The notes under the pieces: generated by a model
Databases searched by the model: none
Seen by the model: the letters and a program-made list of their open reading frames with translations, nothing else
What the model was told of the DNA's origin: nothing
Made by a program: the position numbers and the translations under genes
In this document: positions 6,033 through 12,533 of the stretch, piece after piece
How positions within the stretch are numbered: the stretch's first letter is position 1
Layout: the number at the start of each line of letters is the position of its first letter
Assembly (NCBI GenBank): GCA_029940345.1
Contig: JAOZRC010000087.1
Location: 1 to 12,533, forward strand
DNA from: Desulfobacterales bacterium
GTDB lineage: Bacteria; Desulfobacterota; Desulfobacteria; Desulfobacterales; JAUCGF01
Reading direction: 5' to 3'
Length of the DNA stretch: 12,533 nt

Positions 6033-6749
6033 TCATTCATGATAAATCATCCGCTGACAGTGCGGGCATAACATCAGTTTATCTGACCGTTGCAGTTCAT
6101 TATACGTTTGGGGCATAATGGTCATATTACACCCCCCGCAAACCGCATCTGTCACCAGTACAATCACCCTGGAATCCGGAATCATTGTCTTTATTTTTTT
6201 AAATCTTTTGAGATTTACAGGTTCAATCATTTGGGTTATCAGTTCCCACTCCGACTCAAATTGAACCAACATCTCCCGATCTTTTGCGGCTCTGGTTTGG
6301 ATTAATTTCTTTTCACTGTTTATTTTATCCGCTTCCCGAATATATTCATCTTTGGTAACTGCAATTCGTTTTTCATTTTCTTCAATCTGTTCCAGATCTG
6401 CTAACATCTCATCTTCAATTCGGGAGTTAACAGATTTAACATCGTCAATTTCCTTTAACAAAGCTTGATATTCTTTATTTGTTTTGACAAAATTAAGCTT
6501 TGCGAGGCTGCGTTCAATCCGATCAGAATTTATCTGAACATCAGCTTCATTGTCGCTATATTTTTTTTTGAGCTGACCCTGTTGTTGTTCCTGATCGGCA
6601 ATTTTTTGTTCATATTCAGACAATTTGGCATCTAAAGCGTTGATTTTTCGAGGGATGCTATCTAACAAGTGTTGAATTTTTATCGTTTCAGTTTCATTTT
6701 TCTGAAGTTTTAGTAATGTAAATATCTGTTCTTTTAGCGAAGTTGACAT
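6033..6749 (-). CDS. Coiled-coil protein with C-terminal C4 zinc ribbon (CT398/DUF164 type)
   Basis: The protein has 238 residues. From about residue 15 to 170 it is a heptad-rich, highly charged coiled coil; KLNFVKTNKEYQALLKEI near 85-102 is a conserved stretch of this family. It ends in a zinc ribbon with two cysteine pairs, CGGC (204 and 207) and CPHC (228 and 231). The family is structurally known, but its function is not established; nucleic-acid or protein bridging has been suggested. I took the ATG at 6749, with AGAGG about 13 bases upstream. A TTG at 6761 would add four residues but sits only 1-2 bases from the same site. It lies between a Nif3-like gene and rnpB, a grouping I recall from other bacteria. 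Confidence 0.9.
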   Translation of the reverse strand: MSTSLKEQIFTLLKLQKNETETIKIQHLLDSIPRKINALDAKLSEYEQKIADQEQQQGQLKKKYSDNEADVQINSDRIERSLAKLNFVKTNKEYQALLKEIDDVKSVNSRIEDEMLADLEQIEENEKRIAVTKDEYIREADKINSEKKLIQTRAAKDREMLVQFESEWELITQMIEPVNLKRFKKIKTMIPDSRVIVLVTDAVCGGCNMTIMPQTYNELQRSDKLMLCPHCQRMIYHE

Positions 6750-6784
6750 AAATTGATGCAATCCTCTTTGTTACTGATTGTGAA

Positions 6785-7618
6785 TTAGAAAATGGAAATA
6801 AAGGGTTCTTTTTCAGAAAAAGAAATGTCTATACCTATATCATACCCCTTTGAAGCAATAATGTTCTCCAGTTTTTTTTTCAGACTGGCGACAATCAGGT
6901 GTTCTGACGCAAAATGGCCAATGTCAATCAACCCACGCTGATTCGCTTCCGCATCACGGGCGTCATGATAGCGCAAATCACCACTGATAAACACCTGGGC
7001 GTCGGATTCTAAAAATTGAGACATCAGACCGGAGCCGCTTCCCGTGCAAACAGCAATCTTATTTACCATTAAATGCGGATTCCCTGCGTATTTAACATAT
7101 TCCAAATTCAGTTTGGTTTTAATTTCCGCAGACAGATCAGCAAGTTCCATGCCAGTATCTATTGTTCCAATTCGGCCAAGGCCTTCATCACGTGCTAAGG
7201 TCTGGTTCGATTGCAACGACGGTTGCGAAAAATCCACGAAAACACTCAAATGTTTTAAGCCGATTCGACGCGCAAGCAAATCGTTTAACCCATCTTTGGC
7301 GCTATCCAAATTGGTATGCGCCGCAAAAACGGCCAAACGCTGTTTGGCCGCCATACGGATAATTCGGCCAACAGGCGTATCAAAATCAATTATTGATAGT
7401 GGCTTGAAGATTAAAGGATGGTGTGTGATTAAAAGATCAATATTATCGTGACAAGCCGTATTCACAATGTCTGGCAAGGGGTCCAAAGCCACCCGCAGCC
7501 GTTTTACCGGCCAATCAGACTTTCCCACCTGAAGCCCGACATTGTCCCATTTTTCAGCTAATCGTGAGGGAGCGATTAGCTCCATCACATCAATAATATC
7601 GGCTACTGTTGCAATCAT
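6785..7618 (-). CDS. Nif3-like dinuclear metal-centre protein (YbgI/DUF34 family)
   Basis: The family forms hexameric toroids with a two-metal site. Some members are named GTP cyclohydrolase I type 2, but the physiological role is unsettled. The 277-residue protein has all the landmarks: WDNVGLQVG (24-32), THHP with His66 and His67, HTNLD with His101 and Asp105, and SGDLRYHDARDAE leading to GHFASE with His235 and Glu239. These correspond to the metal ligands of E. coli YbgI. An AAAGG precedes the ATG closely (3 bases). The next gene starts 35 bases downstream, and rnpB follows that, so the three are probably one transcript from the promoter at 7657-7685. Confidence 0.95.
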   Translation of the reverse strand: MIATVADIIDVMELIAPSRLAEKWDNVGLQVGKSDWPVKRLRVALDPLPDIVNTACHDNIDLLITHHPLIFKPLSIIDFDTPVGRIIRMAAKQRLAVFAAHTNLDSAKDGLNDLLARRIGLKHLSVFVDFSQPSLQSNQTLARDEGLGRIGTIDTGMELADLSAEIKTKLNLEYVKYAGNPHLMVNKIAVCTGSGSGLMSQFLESDAQVFISGDLRYHDARDAEANQRGLIDIGHFASEHLIVASLKKKLENIIASKGYDIGIDISFSEKEPFISIF

Positions 7619-7656
7619 CGCCTTTAAACTTTGCAGTTTTTCATAAGAGTGTTAAA

Positions 7657-7685
7657 ATAATATGCTCTTTTACTTATAAATACAA
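7657..7685 (-). promoter_or_regulatory. Predicted sigma-70 promoter for Nif3 / zinc-ribbon / rnpB
   Basis: On the minus strand TTGTAT (7680-7685) and TATTAT (7657-7662) are separated by 17 bases, the ideal spacing. Transcription would begin near 7650, about 32 bases before the ATG. It also lies downstream of the terminator that closes the tRNA transcript, which fits a new transcription unit starting here. Confidence 0.55.
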
Positions 7686-7764
7686 CAAATTATGCCGAAA
7701 TACAAGCATAACACGCTGAATTTATTTGGATTAGTTGAAATTGCCTTAACCTCATTTTTAAATG

Positions 7765-7796
7765 AAAAAAGGCGTGGGAAGAAAAAACCACGCCTT
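7765..7796 (-). terminator. Rho-independent terminator after the tRNA
   Basis: Minus-strand AAGGCGTGG (7788-7796) pairs perfectly with CCACGCCTT (7769-7777) across a 10-base loop, and a run of Ts (7765-7770) follows. The T-run exists only in this direction, so it ends the rpoD/tRNA transcription unit. Confidence 0.88.
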
Positions 7797-7924
7797 AAAA
7801 AAATGTGTGTTATTTACAATTTGCAAGCACATTTTACCAATCATTCCTGATCCCGATTAAATCATTTTTCAAAAAAGCATCATAATTACCAATTTAATGA
7901 TGTCTCACTGTTACTTTGAAAAGA

Positions 7925-7997
7925 TGGGCCCACCAGGAATCGAACCTGGGACCGACCGGTTATGAGCCGGTGGCTCTGCCAACTGAGCTATGGGCCC
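7925..7997 (-). tRNA. tRNA with CAU anticodon (probably elongator tRNA-Met)
   Basis: The 73-base cloverleaf reads on the minus strand: acceptor GGGCCCA paired with TGGGCCC, discriminator A, D arm GCTCAGTTGGCAGAGC, anticodon arm CCGGCTCATAACCGG with loop CTCATAA and anticodon CAT, and T arm CCAGGTTCGAATCCTGG. No CCA is encoded. The full A-U/G-C acceptor with a paired first position rules out initiator tRNA. Elongator Met and the lysidine-modified tRNA-Ile2 share this anticodon and cannot be separated with certainty by eye. It has its own promoter just upstream. Confidence 0.95.
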
Positions 7998-8017
7998 TTT
8001 TATTTTCAAATGCAACG

Positions 8018-8046
8018 TTTTTAACGATTGCAAAGGGTTTTGTCAA
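8018..8046 (-). promoter_or_regulatory. Predicted promoter of the tRNA gene
   Basis: A consensus -35 TTGACA (8041-8046) stands 17 bases before TAAAAA (8018-8023), a weaker -10. Transcription would start near 8011, about 13 bases ahead of the tRNA. The 85-base gap after the rpoD stop contains no terminator, so readthrough from rpoD is also possible. Confidence 0.5.
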
Positions 8047-8082
8047 GTGAAAGTGCCTTGTGTTTTAAATAAAAATTTCAGA

Positions 8083-9852
8083 TTAAGTATCAATGAAGCT
8101 TTTCAATTTCCGGCTGCGTGTCGGATGTCTTAGTTTACGAAGGGCTTTGGCCTCAATTTGGCGGATACGCTCACGTGTAACAGCAAAATCCTGCCCCACT
8201 TCTTCCAACGTATGGTCAGCCTTTTCACCAATTCCAAAACGCATGCGCAGCACTTTTTCTTCGCGCGGTGTCAAGGTGGCCAGCACTTTTCGAGTTTGTT
8301 CGGCCAAATTCAGGCTGACCGCGGCATCTGACGGCAGCATAAACTTTTTATCTTCTATGAAATCCCCCAAATGGCTATCTTCTTCCTCTCCGATAGGCGT
8401 TTCGAGTGAAATCGGCTCCCGTGCGATTTTAAGCACTTTACGAACTTTATCCAGCGGTATTTCCATTTTTTCAGCGATCTCTTCCGGAGACGGTTCACGT
8501 CCTAGCTCCTGAACAAGATAGCGGGAAGTCCGAATCAGTTTGTTAATGGTTTCAATCATATGAACGGGTATACGAATCGTTCGGGCCTGGTCCGCAATCG
8601 CCCGGGTAATCGCTTGCCTGATCCACCAGGTGGCATACGTACTGAATTTGTAACCTCGACGATACTCGAATTTATCAACCGCTTTCATCAGACCGATATT
8701 ACCCTCTTGTATCAGATCAAGAAACTGCAAACCGCGGTTGGTGTATTTTTTGGCAATACTGACAACCAGGCGAAGATTCGCTTTCGTGAGTTCGCTTTTC
8801 GCCAGTTTGGTGTAATAGCGGCCTTCATCAACACATGTGATAATTCTTCTCAGACGACGGCAATTCGCTTTTATCATTTTTTCACGGTACTCAATTTGTT
8901 CAATAATACCACTTAGTTCATTAAATATAAGCTCCGTTTCATCCTCGCTAAGATCACAACACGGTTTGATCCAGTCACGGAACTGACCCGATGATGCCAT
9001 GTTTTTATTTAAATCCGTAACTGGCGTATCAAGGACATCGGCGCACATCACCAGCATTTTATCCATCGTGTCAAACCACTCTATCTGTTTGCGGATAAGC
9101 TTTTCAATTTTGTTAATAACGCCACCCTCAAGACGCCATTCTTTGAGTAAATTGAATATTTTATTATTTCGCCGGTTAATACACCTTTGAATAATTCGTT
9201 CTTCATCCGGATTCACATGGCACGGAAACAGTTTCTCCCGAAATGTCGCATTTTCTTCAGTGATTTCAGTAATTGTGTGAATGGTGCTTAAAAATCTTTC
9301 CGTCTGGATCACTTCATCGACGTAGGCATCCCCTTCATCAAGATCTCTAAGAACGTACTTCGGACGCAACGCCCCCAGTTTGATATGTCCACCAAGATTA
9401 ATGATGCTATCAACGCCTGTGGTCGTGTCTAACAGTGCTTTTAAAACATCCTGTTCACCCGCTTCAATTTTTTTGGCAATTTCAACTTCGCCTTCGCGTG
9501 TTAACAGGGTAACCATTCCCATTTCGCGGAGATACATTTTTACCGGATCGGTGACCGTGCCGAAATCCTGATCAGAGGCATCCTTCGCCTTGACTTTGGT
9601 TTTAGTCTTCGGTTTAACACTCTTGCGTATGCGATGGATATTTTGCCCACCGACAATTTCAATGCCACTTTCTTGAAACAATATGAGCGTTCGATCCAAT
9701 TGTTCCTCTGTAAACATCTCATCAGGAAGAAAATCGTTAATTTCGTCATATGTCAGGCTACCTTGCTTTTTGCCTTTTGCAATCAGAGCACTGATCGTCT
9801 CCCTGGTCAGTTTATTGACGTTTCCCGGTTTTACGGGCAATGTTAGCACCAT
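8083..9852 (-). CDS. rpoD: RNA polymerase primary sigma factor (sigma-70)
   Basis: The 589-residue protein directs core RNA polymerase to housekeeping promoters. Region 1.1 occupies about residues 14-75, with a Lys-rich linker to region 1.2 ([16 protein letters not shown], 102-117). A non-conserved insertion of roughly 200 residues (about 133-345) follows. Region 2 contains [40 protein letters not shown], and the -10-binding [19 protein letters not shown] (401-419). Region 3 begins [15 protein letters not shown]. Region 4 (515-589) has [15 protein letters not shown] and the -35 helix-turn-helix [20 protein letters not shown]. The ATG is preceded by a perfect AGGAGGTG, which overlaps the end of dnaG. 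Only 6 bases separate the two frames, as in the macromolecular-synthesis operon. Confidence 0.98.
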   Translation of the reverse strand: MVLTLPVKPGNVNKLTRETISALIAKGKKQGSLTYDEINDFLPDEMFTEEQLDRTLILFQESGIEIVGGQNIHRIRKSVKPKTKTKVKAKDASDQDFGTVTDPVKMYLREMGMVTLLTREGEVEIAKKIEAGEQDVLKALLDTTTGVDSIINLGGHIKLGALRPKYVLRDLDEGDAYVDEVIQTERFLSTIHTITEITEENATFREKLFPCHVNPDEERIIQRCINRRNNKIFNLLKEWRLEGGVINKIEKLIRKQIEWFDTMDKMLVMCADVLDTPVTDLNKNMASSGQFRDWIKPCCDLSEDETELIFNELSGIIEQIEYREKMIKANCRRLRRIITCVDEGRYYTKLAKSELTKANLRLVVSIAKKYTNRGLQFLDLIQEGNIGLMKAVDKFEYRRGYKFSTYATWWIRQAITRAIADQARTIRIPVHMIETINKLIRTSRYLVQELGREPSPEEIAEKMEIPLDKVRKVLKIAREPISLETPIGEEEDSHLGDFIEDKKFMLPSDAAVSLNLAEQTRKVLATLTPREEKVLRMRFGIGEKADHTLEEVGQDFAVTRERIRQIEAKALRKLRHPTRSRKLKSFIDT

Positions 9853-9858
9853 ATATTT

Positions 9859-11700
9859 TCACCTCCTGCGGACACAATTTTGTTTTTTGGCCTTATTGCG
9901 GGCATATTTTTGTTTTTCCGCCAATAGTTGAATAAGATTGACATCATCACCTTTGGTTTCCGCTTCTTTGATTTTGCGTAACAAAATTCTTTCATGATGT
10001 TTTATACCTGATTCAAATTGGTCAATCAGTTTAAGACAACCTTCATAGCTCCATGATTGCTCCTCTATGGCCAGTGAGGTTGCGATAGCGTGTACTCGTT
10101 TGTCTTTTAACTGACCTATCAGTTTTGCAACATGCCCGTCCGAATCCGCGTAATGCTTTAAAATTGAATACCCTAGCGCCTTTAAACGACTGTTTTCAAA
10201 AAAATCCGGAAGACGACGCGTTTCAATTTCCGGTATGATATCCGGAAATTGAAGCATCATCGCAATGAGTCGGCGTTCGAATTTGGCTTTGGCAGTTTCC
10301 GTCTCATTCTCCGCGTAGCTGCACGAACCGTTCGATGCGCTCATCATTGCATCATTGCCAGGGACCCAAGGCCGTGTATCATTTTTTTTTTTATCATGAT
10401 CTCGCACTTTATGCAGGATAGCGCTTTCGTCAATATCCAAACGTTCGGCCAATTCCTTTCTATATAAAGATTTTTTATTGATATCACCAATAGCGGCTAA
10501 GGGGCCGATCATATCATCCAGAATTCGTAGTTTGCCTTCAATCGAAAGCCCATGCTGCCTCACCGCCATATCCGTCAGAAAATCAATTATATTCTTCGCC
10601 TTGTCAGCACCGCGCATGAAAGAATCTCGTCCATGCTTGCGAATATAAGAGTCCGGATCATGCCCCGCCGGCAGCACTAAAATACGTGCATCCATATGGC
10701 CTCGATCAAACACCGCGATGCTGCGTTGAGCCGCTTTAATACCGGCCAGATCGGAATCATATACAAGGATGGCTTTACCTTTTTCACCGATACATCCCCG
10801 CAGCATACGGACATGTTCATCTGTGAGCGCCGTGCCTAATGTAGCGACCACATTTTCAGAGCCAGCTTGATAAAGAGCTAAAAAGTCTAAATAGCCTTCG
10901 ACAATCAATACCGTTTCATTTGCACGACATTTTGTTTTGGCAGCATCAATTCCGTACAAAGACCGGCGTTTGTTATAAACCGGCGTTTCCGGTGTGTTAA
11001 GATATTTGGGCAGGGAGTCATCAGTCACACGACCGCCAAACCCGATTATGTTCCCTGCAATATTTGCAATTGGAAACATAATGCGATTACGAAAACGATC
11101 ATAATAACCGCTTCCTTTTTTACGAACAACTGCCAATCCGGCCATTTCAACGGAATTCAGTGGTATTTTTTTGCTATAAAAAAATGACAGCAGATTATCC
11201 CAGCCTTCCGGTGCGAAGCCTATTTTAAAGCGGGTGACGATATCTTCGGAAAAACCGCGCCGGTTTAGATAAGTAATTGCGTTTTTACCTGGAACGCCAT
11301 TCAACAAAGATTGATGGAAAAAGTCGGCAGCCATTGTGTTTATCTTAAAAAACCGCGTTTTTTCATCTATCAGTCGTTTTTGCGCCGGTGTAAGCGATTG
11401 CTCCGGAACACGGACGCCGCATCGCACAGCAAGAATTCGAGCTGCTTCAGGAAAGGAATACCCGTTAAATTTCATCAGAAATGTGAAGACATTACCGCCA
11501 GTTCCGCACCCGAAGCAATGAAAAATGCGCTTTTCGGGGCTAACGGAAAACGAAGGGTCTTTATCAGCATGAAAGGGGCAAAGGCCGAAATAATTCTTTC
11601 CCGCTTTCTTTAAAATAACAACTTCTGATATGACGTCAACAATATCAATGCTGTTTTGTATTTCTGAAATTATATGTTCAGGAATAAACTTTGCCAACAA
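9859..11700 (-). CDS. dnaG: DNA primase
   Basis: DnaG lays down RNA primers for replication. The 613-residue protein has an N-terminal CHC2 zinc finger (Cys41 and His44 in CPFHADKDPSF; Cys62 and Cys65 in HCFGCGTGGN). The polymerase core follows, containing the TOPRIM motif ETVLIVEGYLDFLALY with Glu268 and VYDSDLAG with Asp315 and Asp317. GHDPDSYIRKHG comes next, then a C-terminal helicase-binding region (about 460-613), more diverged as usual. No ATG lies near the start: AGGAG is followed within five bases by two TTG codons (11698-11700 and 11695-11697), so initiation is at a TTG. The last codons (CGC AGG AGG TGA) supply the rpoD ribosome site. Confidence 0.97.
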   Translation of the reverse strand: MLAKFIPEHIISEIQNSIDIVDVISEVVILKKAGKNYFGLCPFHADKDPSFSVSPEKRIFHCFGCGTGGNVFTFLMKFNGYSFPEAARILAVRCGVRVPEQSLTPAQKRLIDEKTRFFKINTMAADFFHQSLLNGVPGKNAITYLNRRGFSEDIVTRFKIGFAPEGWDNLLSFFYSKKIPLNSVEMAGLAVVRKKGSGYYDRFRNRIMFPIANIAGNIIGFGGRVTDDSLPKYLNTPETPVYNKRRSLYGIDAAKTKCRANETVLIVEGYLDFLALYQAGSENVVATLGTALTDEHVRMLRGCIGEKGKAILVYDSDLAGIKAAQRSIAVFDRGHMDARILVLPAGHDPDSYIRKHGRDSFMRGADKAKNIIDFLTDMAVRQHGLSIEGKLRILDDMIGPLAAIGDINKKSLYRKELAERLDIDESAILHKVRDHDKKKNDTRPWVPGNDAMMSASNGSCSYAENETETAKAKFERRLIAMMLQFPDIIPEIETRRLPDFFENSRLKALGYSILKHYADSDGHVAKLIGQLKDKRVHAIATSLAIEEQSWSYEGCLKLIDQFESGIKHHERILLRKIKEAETKGDDVNLIQLLAEKQKYARNKAKKQNCVRRR

Positions 11701-11722
11701 TTCTCCTAAAACCGAAAACAGG

Positions 11723-11752
11723 TTTATAAAAAAAGTGATTGGTGCGCCTCAA
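11723..11752 (-). promoter_or_regulatory. Predicted dnaG-rpoD promoter
   Basis: On the minus strand TTGAGG (11747-11752) is followed after 18 bases by TATAAA (11723-11728). Transcription would start near 11716, giving a short leader of about 16 bases that contains the AGGAG ribosome site. Confidence 0.45.
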
Positions 11753-11934
11753 TGAATTTCGCATCAGACGCACATTTACAGACTGTACTAAGCACGAACG
11801 CACGTTTAATCGAAAATAATGTGACTGCAAGCAAAGCCTGATCTTTTTTTAAAAACCTGTCGATGGCAAGTGATGGAAGGAAGTTCTATGAGATTTGATT
11901 CTATATTTCCCTTGTAATTGGCTGTAAAATTTCA

Positions 11935-12040
11935 GGCTTGGTCATAACTTCGGCCATTTGCCAGATTGTACCGCATTTTTTTAGACTGCGTCATCACTCA
12001 GCGACTCCTACCTGGCGCAATCTGAAAAAATGATCAAGCC
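11935..12040. repeat. Imperfect two-part hairpin, possible repeat or structured RNA
   Basis: CATTTTTTTAGACTGCG (11974-11990) pairs with CGCAATCTGAAAAAATG (12016-12032), 15 of 17 positions matching, around a 25-base loop. Outside it GGCTTGGTCAT (11935-11945) pairs with ATGATCAAGCC (12030-12040) with one wobble, partly sharing the right arm. A second CAGATTG (11962-11968) could compete for the same partner, so two alternative folds are possible. It lies over 180 bases upstream of the dnaG promoter, and no transcript is evident. Confidence 0.5.
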
Positions 12041-12240
12041 CTAAACTTCAATATTTTGATAGACCCATGTTCAAGTTATTTGCAAACGGCACCTTATTAT
12101 TTTAACGCCATTAAATTCATAATTTTTGACTCACCAGATAAAAAATAAATAAACATGTTTATTCAAATGTCAAATTTGGAAAAGCGTATTTTGGCAACAG
12201 TCATGGACTATTCTGATTTTGGTTTTTCCAGATATCATCT

Positions 12241-12263
12241 GCAGGCTGAAGCTCGCACTCCGC
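12241..12263 (+). repeat. Relative of the 1001-1054 hairpin repeat (one arm)
   Basis: GCAGGCTGAAGCTCGCACTC and the three bases that follow match 1034-1056 at 19 of 23 positions. The second arm seen at the other locus is not obvious here. It looks like a remnant of a dispersed repeat. Confidence 0.5.
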
Positions 12264-12450
12264 AATCTTGGTTTTTCCAATGAAAAATCAAAACCAACTT
12301 ACTATTAATATAGCTATACTCGGCAAGGCCATAATTTGTGATTTTCAAAATTATGTTTTCAGGCATCAGTTTTCAGTCTTCAGTCTTTAGCGTAAACGTC
12401 CTGACACCTGAACATTGACACCTTAAGCGTATGTTTGAATAAGAAAATCA

Positions 12451-12533
12451 GGCATCCTTCATAATAGCTTAAAAGTAGTTTACACTTTCATGGGGAGTAT
12501 AGTGCTGAACCGAAGGTTTATCAAAGGCCAGCG
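12451..12533 (+). repeat. Partial copy (C) of the GGCATCCTTCA-ended element, cut by the window edge
   Basis: It begins GGCATCCTTCATAATAGC at 12451 and matches copy A (1-54, opposite strand) without substitutions through 12509; a TATAG present here is missing in A. As in A, the outer end faces into the window. A frame opens at ATG 12490 (MGSIVLNRRFIKGQ, running off the edge). It lacks a ribosome site and the TATAG difference would shift it in copy A, so I do not call a gene. The homology defines 12451-12509; the rest is presumed element body. Confidence 0.8.

Larger units (their letters stand above)
7619..7924. other. Intergenic stretch between the Nif3-like gene and the tRNA
   Basis: No gene is visible. 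The A+T-rich sequence holds a promoter facing the Nif3-like gene (7657-7685) and a terminator for the tRNA transcript (7765-7796). Between 7797 and 7924 I see nothing beyond the short inverted repeat CATCAT...ATGATG. Confidence 0.7.
11701..12533. other. Non-coding 833-base stretch upstream of dnaG
   Basis: I see no gene. In many proteobacteria rpsU or a GatB/YqeY-domain gene would precede dnaG; neither is here. The stretch holds the dnaG promoter, an imperfect hairpin (11935-12040), a copy of the GCAGGCTGAAG repeat (12241-12263), a direct repeat TTGGTTTTTCCA (12219-12230 and 12268-12279) with an inverted partner at 12281-12297, and an element end from 12451. A 29-codon frame from the ATG at 11753 (plus strand) has no ribosome site and I do not call it. 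Confidence 0.7.

Noticed and set aside
5602..6118. Plus-strand frames over 5602-5844 and 5897-6118
   Set aside because: They are opposite rnpB, whose conserved RNA motifs and paired ends explain the sequence.
11753..11842. A 29-codon plus-strand frame beginning MNFASDAHLQ
   Set aside because: It overlaps the predicted dnaG promoter, has no ribosome site and resembles no known small protein.
12378..12421. CAGTCTTCAGTCTT-type short tandem sequence before the edge repeat
   Set aside because: It is a simple low-complexity tract with no regular unit number or flanking structure.
1..12533. Composite transposon bounded by the edge repeats
   Set aside because: The inverted repeats have their termini pointing inward, so the elements lie outside the segment. 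The interior is core housekeeping genes.

Overview
This is a bacterial chromosomal segment in which every recognisable gene lies on the minus strand. The protein features (an RpoD with a large non-conserved insertion, a FolD with the GPGANSTVTVVHT loop, a long protein ending in an HPr-like domain) and the order dnaG, rpoD, tRNA, Nif3, zinc-ribbon protein, rnpB suggest a Desulfobacterota (former Deltaproteobacteria) genome. That placement is inference from remembered gene order and protein style, not from a search.

In the direction of transcription (high to low coordinates) the layout is as follows. (1) 12533-11701 is non-coding: a repeat-element end at the edge, scattered repeats, one imperfect hairpin and a plausible dnaG promoter. 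(2) dnaG (primase, TTG start) and rpoD (primary sigma factor) are tightly coupled; the rpoD Shine-Dalgarno lies in the last codons of dnaG. (3) A CAU-anticodon tRNA has its own promoter and is followed by a rho-independent terminator. (4) Nif3-like protein, C4 zinc-ribbon coiled-coil protein and RNase P RNA (rnpB, with a very long P12 helix) follow one predicted promoter. (5) A 439-residue protein with a C-terminal HPr-like domain, ispD (isoprenoid synthesis) and argC (arginine synthesis) form a compact run with a 15-base gap and a 4-base overlap. (6) After a 140-bp MITE with a perfect 7-bp target duplication comes folD (one-carbon metabolism). (7) About 625 bases of stacked inverted repeats follow. 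(8) Last comes an AbrB/MazE-type antitoxin overlapping a PIN-domain toxin gene that is cut off by the end of a repeat element.

Most of the window is core housekeeping: replication priming, basal transcription, tRNA, RNase P, isoprenoid, arginine and folate metabolism. The less ordinary content is the HPr-tailed protein, the elongated RNase P RNA, and a repeat family with ends beginning GGCATCCTTCA. That family occurs as a complete short element inside the window and as partial copies at both window edges, in opposite orientations. One edge copy interrupts the toxin gene. The edges therefore look like assembly breaks inside a multi-copy repeat. I found no convincing undescribed multi-gene system. 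The HPr-tailed protein and the repeat family are the best leads.
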